Shown piece after piece: positions 54,430-63,432 of a DNA stretch of 64,000 nt. How positions within the stretch are numbered: position 1 is the first letter of the stretch; the number at the start of each line of letters is the position of its first letter. Source of the stretch: Novipirellula galeiformis (GTDB lineage: Bacteria > Planctomycetota > Planctomycetia > Pirellulales > Pirellulaceae); NCBI RefSeq assembly GCF_007860095.1, contig NZ_SJPT01000003.1, forward strand, positions 145,764-209,763, read 5' to 3'. A model generated the notes under the pieces. That model had not been told where the DNA came from and searched no databases. It saw nothing but the letters and a program-made list of their open reading frames with translations. A program made the position numbers and the translations under genes.

Positions 54430-54777
54430 GAGAACCTCTCCAGCACCAAACCTATCGCGAGCTGACGAGGTGTCAAGCGATTGCCGTTTGCGGGAAGCGG
54501 AGGATCGCCATCGGGCTCACTTGCGATCCGCTACATTTCACAAAAACACCGATAAATCCAGCTGTTTTTCGGGGCGGTCACCCCCATCCTCTTCCGCTAC
54601 AATGAAACGTCGACCAGCGAGACCTAACAATGCCGCGGCCCCACCCCCAACGGGGCTCTTTCCAACGCAGCCCCGTTCGCCCTCGCTTGGACGCAGCGAT
54701 CGTGACCTATTATGGACAAACGGGGTTACCCCGAATCATCGACTGCCCCCACCTCCTATCACTGTCTTGAGAAAGAA

Positions 54778-56019
54778 ATGCATTTCCGCACTCCTCCGCT
54801 CGCCGAGGCTTTGACGGCCGTCATGATCGGACTGGTTATCAGTCCCTGGCATGGCGTTGCTTCCGCTCAAGAGGAAGCATCCGCACAAGACGATCAAGAC
54901 ACTGCGATCGTGACCTCGGGAAGTTCGGAAACCGCGACGTTGGATCCGGAACTCAATCGCTTGATCGAGGATCTCGGTGCCAATTCGTTTGCCGTGCGAG
55001 AACGAGCCGCGAACCAATTGATGGAAAAAGGGCCAGAGATCCTGGCTCCACTACGTCAAGCGTCCTTACAAACCTCCGATCCTGAAATTCGCCTTCGCAC
55101 CGACCAATTGGTTCAGCGGATGACCGCGGGGGACCTGCAAATTCGCATCGACGCATTCCTGTCCGGCGAAGACGTGGAGTTCGATGGTTGGATGCAAACC
55201 CAAGGCTTTATGGGCGATTCCTCGGGCGTTCGCGAGATGTTTGTCGAACTGATGCTTGAACATCCTGAAATCACCAAGTCGCTGGCGGGTTCCTCACGGG
55301 AACGCTTCGTGGCGATGGCCGCCGGCATGGGGCGCGTGCAAAACAAAATGTTCGTTCGACTCGAAGTTCCGAGTCGCGCGGATGTCATCGCGATGCTGCT
55401 TCCAGCCAACGATCCCAACGTTCCGGTCAATCAAGACTTTGAAAGCTTGATGATCTCGCTGCTGCGCAAGGAAGCGGCGAACAACTTGCATCGCGATGTC
55501 CAACTGGGCGGCCCTGTTGATGCGTTAGTCAGCGGATGGATCAACCGCAGCAGCTTGAATAATCGTGCGGAGATCTTGTTCTTTGCCATGAGTTGGGATC
55601 TGAGTCAATCACTACCACTGGCGCGGCGCACGATTGTCGATGCCACCTCGGTAGAAACGATCGCGATTGCCCTGCAAATGATCTCGCGTTTTGGCGACCG
55701 AGCCGATGCGGCTCTCGTCGCAGAGCGACTCGACGACACACGCGTGGTTAGCGAACGTGGTTTTGCACGCGGTGAAAAACAAACCACTCAAATTGGTGAC
55801 GTCGCCATGGCAACGATTGCCTTGATTCACGGAGTCGCCCTCGCGGACATTGGATTCGAACGAGCCCAGCGTCATCCCACCTTTAGCTTTATGTTCGACG
55901 ACCTCGGTTTCTCTTCGGAAGAACCCGAAAAGGGAGTGACGCGAAAACAGGTTCGCGAGCGGGTTGACGCCTTGCTGCAAAACAATGTCCATGCTCAAGA
56001 GGCGGTCGAACCAAGCTAG
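54778..56019 (+). CDS. Exported HEAT-like repeat protein of unknown function
   Basis: 413 residues from the Met at 54778 (frame opens at 54712). A signal-like N terminus MHFRTPPLAEALTAVMIGLVIS...ASAQ is followed by an acidic linker. Then comes a helical segment of the planctomycete HEAT type (SFAVRERAANQLMEKGPEILAPLRQA, then DPEIRLRTDQLVQRM), and a long all-helical region without recognised motifs. HEAT repeats are protein-binding scaffolds, so a role in an envelope complex is possible. The 3' end overlaps the convergent GT4 gene by 4 bases. No operon partner is seen. Confidence 0.7.
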   Translation: MHFRTPPLAEALTAVMIGLVISPWHGVASAQEEASAQDDQDTAIVTSGSSETATLDPELNRLIEDLGANSFAVRERAANQLMEKGPEILAPLRQASLQTSDPEIRLRTDQLVQRMTAGDLQIRIDAFLSGEDVEFDGWMQTQGFMGDSSGVREMFVELMLEHPEITKSLAGSSRERFVAMAAGMGRVQNKMFVRLEVPSRADVIAMLLPANDPNVPVNQDFESLMISLLRKEAANNLHRDVQLGGPVDALVSGWINRSSLNNRAEILFFAMSWDLSQSLPLARRTIVDATSVETIAIALQMISRFGDRADAALVAERLDDTRVVSERGFARGEKQTTQIGDVAMATIALIHGVALADIGFERAQRHPTFSFMFDDLGFSSEEPEKGVTRKQVRERVDALLQNNVHAQEAVEPS

Positions 56020-57191
56020 CGGGTCCGACAATGATCGGCGGCGGATGCGTAGATTTGCATCAAGGTTTCGTAATTCGCTTGGGCGGAAAACTCGGCTTCA
56101 AATTCGGCTCTGGCTAGCCCCCGGAGCTGATCGGCGGTCTCGCGACTTTGGCACAACTTGGCCGCGACATCCGATAACGCTTGGGCATTTCCAAGTTCAA
56201 ATCGCAGTCCACCGCCCTCGGGACGGACAAGTTTTTTCAGAGGACCGATATCCGAAGCGATCACCGGAGTGCCCACGGCAAACGCTTCGACGATCGTTCG
56301 CGGAAGTCCTTCGTACCAAAGCGATGGCACGACCAGGAACCTCGCCGCACGCATCTGCTGGAACACTTCGTCCGCAGACTGAAAGCCGACGAAATGGATT
56401 CTTGGATTGTTGGCTGCTGCCTGGACGACTCGCTCCTTCATGGGCCCGTCGCCGACAATCCTTAAGGGCAAGTGACAACGCTCATCTTGCCATGCTCGGA
56501 GCAGCACCTCGATCCCTTTTTCCGAAGAGAGTCGTCCCACGAACAAGGCATAGTCGCCATCGCCGCGTCCGATCTCGGGCGCGGGATCGACAAAGTTCGG
56601 CTTCACCGCGATTCGTTCTTCGTCCAATCCCGCTTCGATAAACTTGGATTTTGCAAAGTCCGTCAAGGCGATGAATTTGTCCACATGATTGCGCCAACTG
56701 CCGATCCCGTGGTGCACCGCCTGCATCGCGACGACGGCCGTGGTGGCGAGCAAATTTCCTCGATAACATCGGTGCTTGATCGCGGGCAATGCAATTCGCT
56801 TGCCCAGACACGCTTCGCATACTTTCCCGTCTCGCAAAAAATACGAGTTCGCGCAGAGCAAGCGGTAATTGTGCAAACTTTGCACCACCGGTACTCGTTG
56901 GCGATTACACGCGTAATAGATCGAGGGCGAGATTAACGGGAACGTGTTGGTGCAATGAACCAACTCGATGCGTTCACGCTTGATCTTTTCACGGATGATT
57001 CGCGTGGTCGCGGGGTTCCATATCGTTTGACCGGCGACCAACACCGCGTTGAGGCCGCCGATCCCATCGTTGTTACGCGTGTAGCGGATAACGGTGTGAC
57101 CGTGCTTTTCCAGCAACTCGGCTTCTTCTGCGAAACAACTGTCTTCGCCACCGGCATGTTGATAGTAGTTGTGACATAACAGAATTCGCAT
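56016..57191 (-). CDS. Glycosyltransferase family 4
   Basis: 391-residue GT-B glycosyltransferase, cytoplasmic or membrane-associated. The N-terminal domain has the MRILLCHNYYQHAGGEDSCF start with the GG-E acceptor loop. A cysteine cluster typical of one GT4 subgroup follows (VCEACLGK, then HRCYRGN). The C-terminal Rossmann half has FVGRLSSEKGIEVLL, IVGDGPMKE and the EX7E motif region PSLWYEGLPRTIVEAFAVGTPVIAS. It probably adds a sugar during polysaccharide repeat assembly. It is last in the minus-strand polysaccharide cluster and overlaps the convergent HEAT-like gene by four bases. Donor and acceptor are unknown. Confidence 0.9.
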   Translation of the reverse strand: MRILLCHNYYQHAGGEDSCFAEEAELLEKHGHTVIRYTRNNDGIGGLNAVLVAGQTIWNPATTRIIREKIKRERIELVHCTNTFPLISPSIYYACNRQRVPVVQSLHNYRLLCANSYFLRDGKVCEACLGKRIALPAIKHRCYRGNLLATTAVVAMQAVHHGIGSWRNHVDKFIALTDFAKSKFIEAGLDEERIAVKPNFVDPAPEIGRGDGDYALFVGRLSSEKGIEVLLRAWQDERCHLPLRIVGDGPMKERVVQAAANNPRIHFVGFQSADEVFQQMRAARFLVVPSLWYEGLPRTIVEAFAVGTPVIASDIGPLKKLVRPEGGGLRFELGNAQALSDVAAKLCQSRETADQLRGLARAEFEAEFSAQANYETLMQIYASAADHCRTR

Positions 57192-57207
57192 GAAGCATCT
57201 TACGCAA

Positions 57208-58293
57208 TTATCGCATGGAAAAAATACGGCGGATCACAGGAAATGCGATCGCAGAGGATCGCGCAAGCTGTCTCATCGGATTCGATAGTCGCGAGCGAAG
57301 AAAACGATAGCGAGATTGTTCAAGCGATTGACGCACCCAAGCGCGTGGTGCAATCAGATCCACATGGCCTTCACCTAACATGGCAGCGGAGTTCATCAAG
57401 CGACGCTTGAAAAACTCGACCCCTTTGCCGAGATCGATTATCTCAACCCCTGCCGTTTCACACAACTCGATCATCTTGGAAAAGCATAGCAGACCTGGAG
57501 AGTAGCGTGCAAACTGAGGATCGTATGCACAGATCAACACGTGCATGGTGCGCTGGCTGCGCAGCGAATAGTTGATCGCCACCGGAGTGGTCCCCGCATA
57601 CATGACCGAAAGACAACCTGCGAAGTGGAGTGAATCGTGGTGTACCGCATCGGCTAGAAACGTACGCACCCATTGCTGACGGAACGGATGCCACCGCTTA
57701 GAAGCCTCGTACTGAAAACATTTCCAATCCAGCAGCAGATCAAAGGCATGGGGACAGTTTGACGCGAACTCCATCCGAACCGGCCCCAGATCGCGTTGGA
57801 GTCCACGTTCGGACTGAACAAAGGTCCGTTTGATTCGTTTATGTCGAGCATAAAGTTCACGCAGGTAATCCTCCACCCCATTCGACAAATCGATTTGCGG
57901 TGACGCCCAATTCACCCAACACTTCGAGGCAACGGCACCGTCACACGGAAACAGATGATCGAACCGCCACTGAGTGAGTCCCAAGAATTTCAACATCGCT
58001 TCGCAATCGAAGTCGACCCCGCGAGCATAGATGGCTCCCTGGTAGTCGGCGATATCGCGTCCGACAGCGATTGCGCGTCCATTAGCCGCTCGTTCAAATG
58101 GAAACACCACCTCGACGCCCGCAGCGCCGTGAAGCATCGCGACTTCAATATGGGGAACGACCTTTGCAACGGCCTGAGTGTACTCGGGAGTAAAAAAGGG
58201 GCTTTCAAAATGCGGCGCACGAACAAGCAATTGACGCCAAGCATCTAATTGCGCTGCGCTCAATTGGTTCGCAGAAGTAAGAGTCCAAGGCAT
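57208..58293 (-). CDS. CelD/BcsL-type (GNAT, FemAB-like) acetyltransferase, copy B
   Basis: 361 residues from the Met at 58293 (the frame opens at 58443 but the added part is not homologous to its paralogue). It is a GNAT-fold BioF2/CelD-type acetyltransferase, a family often found in polysaccharide clusters and thought to transfer acyl groups to sugars or lipids. Marks are APHFESPFFTPEYTQ, the ADYQGAIY motif, a WRFDHLF stretch and the LDWKCFQYEASKR.HPF region, all shared with the next gene upstream. The C-terminal GNAT core has SVMYAGTTPVAINYSLRS and the DLGKGVEFFKRRLM end. It is a tandem paralogue of copy A (58462-59550). The acceptor is unknown. Confidence 0.82.
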   Translation of the reverse strand: MPWTLTSANQLSAAQLDAWRQLLVRAPHFESPFFTPEYTQAVAKVVPHIEVAMLHGAAGVEVVFPFERAANGRAIAVGRDIADYQGAIYARGVDFDCEAMLKFLGLTQWRFDHLFPCDGAVASKCWVNWASPQIDLSNGVEDYLRELYARHKRIKRTFVQSERGLQRDLGPVRMEFASNCPHAFDLLLDWKCFQYEASKRWHPFRQQWVRTFLADAVHHDSLHFAGCLSVMYAGTTPVAINYSLRSQRTMHVLICAYDPQFARYSPGLLCFSKMIELCETAGVEIIDLGKGVEFFKRRLMNSAAMLGEGHVDLIAPRAWVRQSLEQSRYRFLRSRLSNPMRQLARSSAIAFPVIRRIFSMR

Positions 58294-58461
58294 AAACAGA
58301 TCGGACGGCACAAACCAATTCCAACCGATCTCACCGATCCGCCCCAGGAGACGTTGGAATGAACCAAACGCTCTCCATGATACACTGGGCAAACTAAATT
58401 CCAGGCTCCACCAGCCCGAAATATCGATTTCCCAGAAAACCACACAGAAATCGTTCTGAAT

Positions 58462-59550
58462 TTACCGCATCAAAAGAAGGCGACGTATCGAGGGCAGCAC
58501 CGACGCGGTGGTGCGAGCAAATCGCTTCACAGGAGGAGACCAACGTGAACGTAAAAATCGGTAGCGGGATTGCTGCACCGAATGCTCGAAGATTCGCCGC
58601 GGTGAAAACAGATCCACACAACCTTCGCGCAACCGCGGAGCGCGCGTCACCAACCGCTGTTTATAGTCCTCGAGCCCCTTTCCAAGGTCCACCACGTTGA
58701 ACCCATGCTCGGCACAGGCACATAAATGCTGGAAGCAACAGACCAATCCAGGGGAGTATTTTGCATATTCGATGTCATAAGCACTGATTAAGACATGAGA
58801 CACCTGATGAGAGTGCAATGAGTACTCCATCGCAATTGGAATGTCACCAGCACTAACCACCGACAAGTTGCCACGAAAATGGGGCGAATCCAAGTGCATC
58901 GCCCCAAAGATAAATTCCCGAACCCAATCGATCCGAAACGGATGCTGACGTCCAGCAACCTCATACTGGGAACACTTCCAATCGAGTAATTGTTTGAGTT
59001 GAGCGTCGTCGCGAGAATCAAAATTGACCTGCAACTCTCCCACATCGCGAGCCAATTTCCGCTCAGCCTTGATCATGTTGCGACGAATATTCTTGTGCGA
59101 TCCGTAAAGTCGTTCAAGGAAGGCCTCTCGTCCTCCATGGACCTCAATTTGCGGCGAAGTCCAATCGGTCCAACACCACTTTTCGAAAGGCCCCTCGGCC
59201 GGAAACAGATGATCGAACTTCCATTTCCGTAGCTTCAATGCGCGCAGCATCTCGACCACATCAAAATCGAATCCCTCGGGGTAAATGGCGCCTTGGTAGT
59301 CCGCGACCATCCGCCCCACCGGAATCGCAAATTTACCCTCGACTCGCTCAAAGGGCAGAATCACTTGCACCTCGCCCGCCTGTTCCATCATCGCAACCTC
59401 GATGTTCGGCAACAGGATTCCTACGAACTGAACGTACTCCGGGGCAAAGTACGGACTTTCGTAGTGGGGAGCCCGTTCCAGTAGCCCCCGCCAAGCGGCC
59501 AGCGAGGAGGGAGCCAAATCGTCAATGCGAGTCGTCGTCCATTTCTTCAC
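58462..59550 (-). CDS. CelD/BcsL-type (GNAT, FemAB-like) acetyltransferase, copy A
   Basis: 362-residue GNAT-fold protein with the same layout as the downstream copy B. Matching blocks are APHYESPYFAPEYVQ, VADYQGAIYPEG, WKFDHLFPAEG, LDWKCSQYEVAGRQHPF and DLGKGLEDYKQRLVTRAP. It probably acylates a polysaccharide or lipid carrier at the membrane. The two copies share domain order but differ at most non-motif positions, so the duplication is old. It lies between copy B and the GT2 gene on the same strand. The 168-bp gap to copy B has no gene. Confidence 0.82.
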   Translation of the reverse strand: MKKWTTTRIDDLAPSSLAAWRGLLERAPHYESPYFAPEYVQFVGILLPNIEVAMMEQAGEVQVILPFERVEGKFAIPVGRMVADYQGAIYPEGFDFDVVEMLRALKLRKWKFDHLFPAEGPFEKWCWTDWTSPQIEVHGGREAFLERLYGSHKNIRRNMIKAERKLARDVGELQVNFDSRDDAQLKQLLDWKCSQYEVAGRQHPFRIDWVREFIFGAMHLDSPHFRGNLSVVSAGDIPIAMEYSLHSHQVSHVLISAYDIEYAKYSPGLVCCFQHLCACAEHGFNVVDLGKGLEDYKQRLVTRAPRLREGCVDLFSPRRIFEHSVQQSRYRFLRSRWSPPVKRFARTTASVLPSIRRLLLMR

Positions 59551-59604
59551 TGCACACCTACCTTAGGAAAGGAATTATCGGGTCATTAGAAAAGGATTGT
59601 CGGG

Positions 59605-60567
59605 CTATAGCAAACCGTATTTGCTGAGCGTACGTCGCTGTGGAAACATGCGTGGAACGACCACATGGAGATAGCAGCGTGCGTAGCCCTCGGCGCGGAC
59701 CAGCATTAACCAATGGGCAAGCGTGGTTTCATGCTTACCCAAACATTTTGCCAACGCCGCCTGAGGCGCGTGACGCAGCCCCGCATTGGCGACTCGCAGC
59801 AACATGATGCCGAATCCCCGTAGCTTGCCATAGTGGTTGAGATCGCGTCGACAGAACGTAAAACCGTCGTGAAAACAGGTCTCATGCAGATACTTGTAGG
59901 TCAATCGAACCGGTGGGGTGACATGCCATGCTACCGATTCTGGTGCGAACCAGCTTTCGATGCCCGCTTCCCACATCCGCCGATAAAGGTCGGTGTCATA
60001 ACCACGAAGACTTTGCGATACATCGTAACGCCCCACCTCTTCGAGCACGTTGCGGTGGATCAACTGGGTCCCCGAACCGGGCCCTTGGCGACGCGTGTAG
60101 GGGCGTGGCTCGGGCCACGTCACGCTCTCGCCAAGGATCCGCCGGACACGAGGGTGAAGCTGGCGATCACAATCGGGCGGCAATCGCAACCACAGCAAAC
60201 CGCCGACGCTGCGGATATTCTTTTCCCGTGCGAGTCGCAACATCGCCAACACCCATTCTGGTTCCGCAACCTCATCATCATCAAAGTTTGCAAACCACTC
60301 ACCCTGCGCCTCATCGAATCCGCGATGGCGGGCATGCACTTGCCCAGGCGTCGATTCGAAAACGTATCGCAACGTTACCGGAGATGTCTTTTGCATCTCG
60401 GAGATCAGCTCTGCGGTGTTATCAGACGAGCGATTATCGACGACGACGACTTCGAAGGTGAACTCGCCGTCGGTGCGTTGATTCAGCAAACTCTCCACAC
60501 ATTCACGCAGCATGTCGGCGCGATTGTAGGTGCAAAGAATGATGGAAACGTCGGGAGCAGTGGACAT
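59605..60567 (-). CDS. Glycosyltransferase family 2
   Basis: 320-residue GT-A glycosyltransferase. The N-terminal signature VSIILCTYNRADMLRECVESLL starts the fold, followed by VVVDNRSSDNT, the DDD-type metal site in FDDDEVAEPEWV and the catalytic region RGYDTDLYRRMWEAG. The C-terminal end is helical and may lie at the membrane. The start at 60567 is chosen over an upstream Met at 60690 because that extension overlaps the ligase-like gene and is not GT2-like. The gene starts 13 bp after the O-antigen ligase-like gene ends. Product sugar unknown. Confidence 0.9.
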   Translation of the reverse strand: MSTAPDVSIILCTYNRADMLRECVESLLNQRTDGEFTFEVVVVDNRSSDNTAELISEMQKTSPVTLRYVFESTPGQVHARHRGFDEAQGEWFANFDDDEVAEPEWVLAMLRLAREKNIRSVGGLLWLRLPPDCDRQLHPRVRRILGESVTWPEPRPYTRRQGPGSGTQLIHRNVLEEVGRYDVSQSLRGYDTDLYRRMWEAGIESWFAPESVAWHVTPPVRLTYKYLHETCFHDGFTFCRRDLNHYGKLRGFGIMLLRVANAGLRHAPQAALAKCLGKHETTLAHWLMLVRAEGYARCYLHVVVPRMFPQRRTLSKYGLL

Positions 60568-60580
60568 TCCGATTGGGCCC

Positions 60581-61987
60581 TTAATTCTTTTCGCCGCGTG
60601 AAACGGTTTTGTCAACGGAGTGCTCAACGGTACCGCCAAGGCGGTCTCCGTCGAACTCGCTTGTCGCTCCCCCTCGATACCGGCCGGCACAAAAGCTAGC
60701 CCCCATCAACAGGAACAACGGATTCAAAAAACGAACATTGCTGGACATGGGATTGTCGGTGCACGCCATGATATTGAACGCGATCAGAGCGAGATAAACC
60801 GTCGTCAGTGCGATCTTATTCGCTGGAAACGCATCTCGCATCCGTTTCCGCAAGAGTACCATTTGGTAAACCATTGCCCCAATGTAGACCGCCAATCCGA
60901 GCAACCCCAATTCGTAGAACGTACCAATGAATTCGTTGTGGACGCTGCGCATGCGATCCCAAATGGTCGGCACATAATGAAAGACACTTGAGATTCCATG
61001 TCCCAGTAGAGGCGTGTCCATGCCCTTTTCAATCACCAACGGCCAGGCCTCCAATCGCCCCATACTATGTTGGCCCGATGCAAACAGATCCGAGATCGTA
61101 CCGGAGCCCGCTTCAGGAAAAAGACGCTTCTGCATCGCAGGGAGATGAAAGACGACCAACCCCATCAACATCACCCCGACCGCCGCGACCAACTTCCAAA
61201 GCAGGCCACGAAACAACGGATGAAACATCGGGAGCACGAGAATGCACAACGTGACGCCGCGACTGCCCTCAATTCCCGAAACCAGCAAGCAGATCGTCCA
61301 AGCGATCACGGTAATGACGATCCGTGAGGGAAAGAACGCCAATGCCAACGCCGCTATCGGCAGCAAACTCATCGAATGGGGACGTGGATCAAGCGCCGGT
61401 CCCGAGGGAAAGGTTTCAACTTCGACCAACCCTAGTTTCCATGCCGCAACACATCCCAAGGAAGGAATCAAAGCAAACAGAATGGCATAGAAAAAAAGCG
61501 TAAGTTGCCGATGGGTACGGACGAACATCGCGCCGGCAAGTCCAAACACATAGGGCGTCGACATTTCGTAAGCGTGCTTAAATGCTTCACCATCTCGGAC
61601 TTCGCCCCACAGGAGTGAACCCCAAATCATCCCTAACCACGCCAGCCAAACACGATGCCCCGGCCACGCGCGCAAACGTGAGGGATCCAATCCCGCTTTG
61701 ACCACCATCACAAACACCAATAACAACGGTGTTAACAACGTGACAAATGCGAGGTAATTAACGCCCCCAATATAAATATTCTTAAAACTCGAAATCGCAG
61801 CCAAACTGGGCAGCAACAACACAAACAAAAAGCCAATCTCGGGTTTGGCTCCTGCGGTAAACAGAGACCCCACGAGATCCGAGAACAATCGCGCGGCGGA
61901 ATCCTCGCTCGTCCATCCCCTCGACTCGCTTTGCCGATGGTCTTTCTGCGGTTCGAAACGGAGGCCCACGCCCCCATCGCCACTCAT
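60581..61987 (-). CDS. O-antigen ligase/polymerase-like membrane protein (Wzy/WaaL type)
   Basis: 468-residue polytopic membrane protein with about ten hydrophobic segments and a large loop. A conserved Wzy_C/WaaL-type region reads MGRLEAWPLVIEKGMDTPLLGHGISSVFHY, with RSVHNEFIGTFYELGLLGLAVY after it, including the H-N pattern typical of O-antigen ligases. It either polymerises or ligates polysaccharide at the outer face of the inner membrane. The ATG overlaps the stop of the upstream flippase gene (ATGA), which decides the start; the longer frame up to 62251 is a Gly/Arg-rich artefact. It is in the minus-strand polysaccharide operon. Confidence 0.86.
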   Translation of the reverse strand: MSGDGGVGLRFEPQKDHRQSESRGWTSEDSAARLFSDLVGSLFTAGAKPEIGFLFVLLLPSLAAISSFKNIYIGGVNYLAFVTLLTPLLLVFVMVVKAGLDPSRLRAWPGHRVWLAWLGMIWGSLLWGEVRDGEAFKHAYEMSTPYVFGLAGAMFVRTHRQLTLFFYAILFALIPSLGCVAAWKLGLVEVETFPSGPALDPRPHSMSLLPIAALALAFFPSRIVITVIAWTICLLVSGIEGSRGVTLCILVLPMFHPLFRGLLWKLVAAVGVMLMGLVVFHLPAMQKRLFPEAGSGTISDLFASGQHSMGRLEAWPLVIEKGMDTPLLGHGISSVFHYVPTIWDRMRSVHNEFIGTFYELGLLGLAVYIGAMVYQMVLLRKRMRDAFPANKIALTTVYLALIAFNIMACTDNPMSSNVRFLNPLFLLMGASFCAGRYRGGATSEFDGDRLGGTVEHSVDKTVSRGEKN

Positions 61988-63432
61988 GATACCACAGGCG
62001 AAATTTCGCCTACTCCCGTCACGTCTTGCTCTACGTCTTGCTCTACGCTGGAGATTTCGCTGGAGCCCAATAACGCTTGTAACTCCGGCGAACTTCTCTC
62101 CGGCAATTGCGCCAGCGCCGTTAAAAGACAAGGGATTCGAATCGCCAACCCCGCGACCATTCCCACCACCAATGCAATCGCCACCCCCAACGGTCCCAGC
62201 CGCGGAATGACCAAGAATGCCAATCCCGCCGTCACGGCACAGCGCACACAATCGGCCCAGAAGTTTCGATTCGAAAGCGCAACTGCGAGTAACCCGTTGC
62301 CCACAACAATATCAATCGTCTGCACCCAACATCCCAACGCTAAACACTGCATGACCCGGCTGACATCGTCATACTCCGAACCATAAACCAATTGCACCAG
62401 CCATTGGCCACCGATCCCTAATACCAACGCCATCAAGGTGACGACCGACAACGCATAAACCAGAAACGTCTGCACCGTTTTGCGAAGCGCCACCGACCCT
62501 CCCTGGGCGTACGAAACCGACATTTGCGGAGCCATGTATTTCCCCAGCCCACGCAAAAAGGTTTGGGCAAGACCGATCAGCGTTAAACAAGCCGCCAGCA
62601 ACCCGGTCGCTTGCGTCCCATGCGTGATCGCCAACAACCACGGTAACACCGTCGGTGCACTACTGCCGACCAAATAAGAGCCCAACGTCCAACGCCCAAT
62701 CTTCCAATTATGGCGAAAATCGCTGGCGATCAAATTCAAAGTCACCTTCACATTTCGGATCAACCGCGGAAGCCAAAATGCACCCACCAATGCCGACGCA
62801 CCCCCGATCGCGATTAACGTATGCCCGACCGTCAATGATTCGTTCCACCACCACAACAACAGTGCGACGAGTTGGACTGCCGCAACGGCACCGTCAAGCA
62901 GCACCGCTTCGGCTTGCCGCAATTGGTTGTGCAGCAAGCTATGAATGAATTCGCGAAGCATCATCCCCGGTAACAAGATCGTTAACAACAACATGCTGCT
63001 GGCCAGAGGACCGTTGGCCGAGTCGGTGAGCCCCATCCCGACCGCAGTGACGGCGATAAGCCCGATCGCCAGCAAGGTCAATAACGCTGCATGAGCCAAA
63101 ACGCTGCCCGTGTACCCCTTGCTCCGCTGGCCGTTAAAGTGCGGTGCCCGAACGAGATAGGGAGTGTGGACCAATTGATCCGTAATGCATTGAAGCACCG
63201 TATACATGCTGAGCGTGATGAACAGGATGCCCAGATTCTCTTTACCGAGATAGCGTCCGACGATCAACGAGGTAACAAAGTTGGTGCCACTGACGATCCC
63301 TTGATCCAACAGCGCTAAACCACCACGGTTGGAAGCCACGCGACGTGTTGCCACCATGATCGCGTTTCTGCGCGTCCTGGATACTCGCACGGTCTCCGCA
63401 CAGGCCGCCGGCTCAGCCAAATGTTGAGTCAT
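61984..63432 (-). CDS. Polysaccharide flippase (Wzx/MATE-like)
   Basis: 482-residue membrane protein with twelve or more hydrophobic segments of the oligosaccharide-flippase (MVF/Wzx) fold. The N-terminal NRGGLALLDQGIVSGTNFVTSLIVGRYLG segment is typical of the family. It probably flips the lipid-linked repeat unit to the periplasmic side. The ATG overlaps the stop of the upstream deacetylase gene (ATGA), so 63432 is preferred to the frame opening at 63531. The stop overlaps the start of the ligase-like gene in the same way. Substrate unknown. Confidence 0.9.
   Translation of the reverse strand: MTQHLAEPAACAETVRVSRTRRNAIMVATRRVASNRGGLALLDQGIVSGTNFVTSLIVGRYLGKENLGILFITLSMYTVLQCITDQLVHTPYLVRAPHFNGQRSKGYTGSVLAHAALLTLLAIGLIAVTAVGMGLTDSANGPLASSMLLLTILLPGMMLREFIHSLLHNQLRQAEAVLLDGAVAAVQLVALLLWWWNESLTVGHTLIAIGGASALVGAFWLPRLIRNVKVTLNLIASDFRHNWKIGRWTLGSYLVGSSAPTVLPWLLAITHGTQATGLLAACLTLIGLAQTFLRGLGKYMAPQMSVSYAQGGSVALRKTVQTFLVYALSVVTLMALVLGIGGQWLVQLVYGSEYDDVSRVMQCLALGCWVQTIDIVVGNGLLAVALSNRNFWADCVRCAVTAGLAFLVIPRLGPLGVAIALVVGMVAGLAIRIPCLLTALAQLPERSSPELQALLGSSEISSVEQDVEQDVTGVGEISPVVS

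Noticed and set aside
61988-62251. N-terminal 88-residue extension of the ligase-like protein
   Set aside because: Gly/Arg-rich frame lying inside the flippase gene; the ATGA overlap at 61984-61987 gives the natural start.
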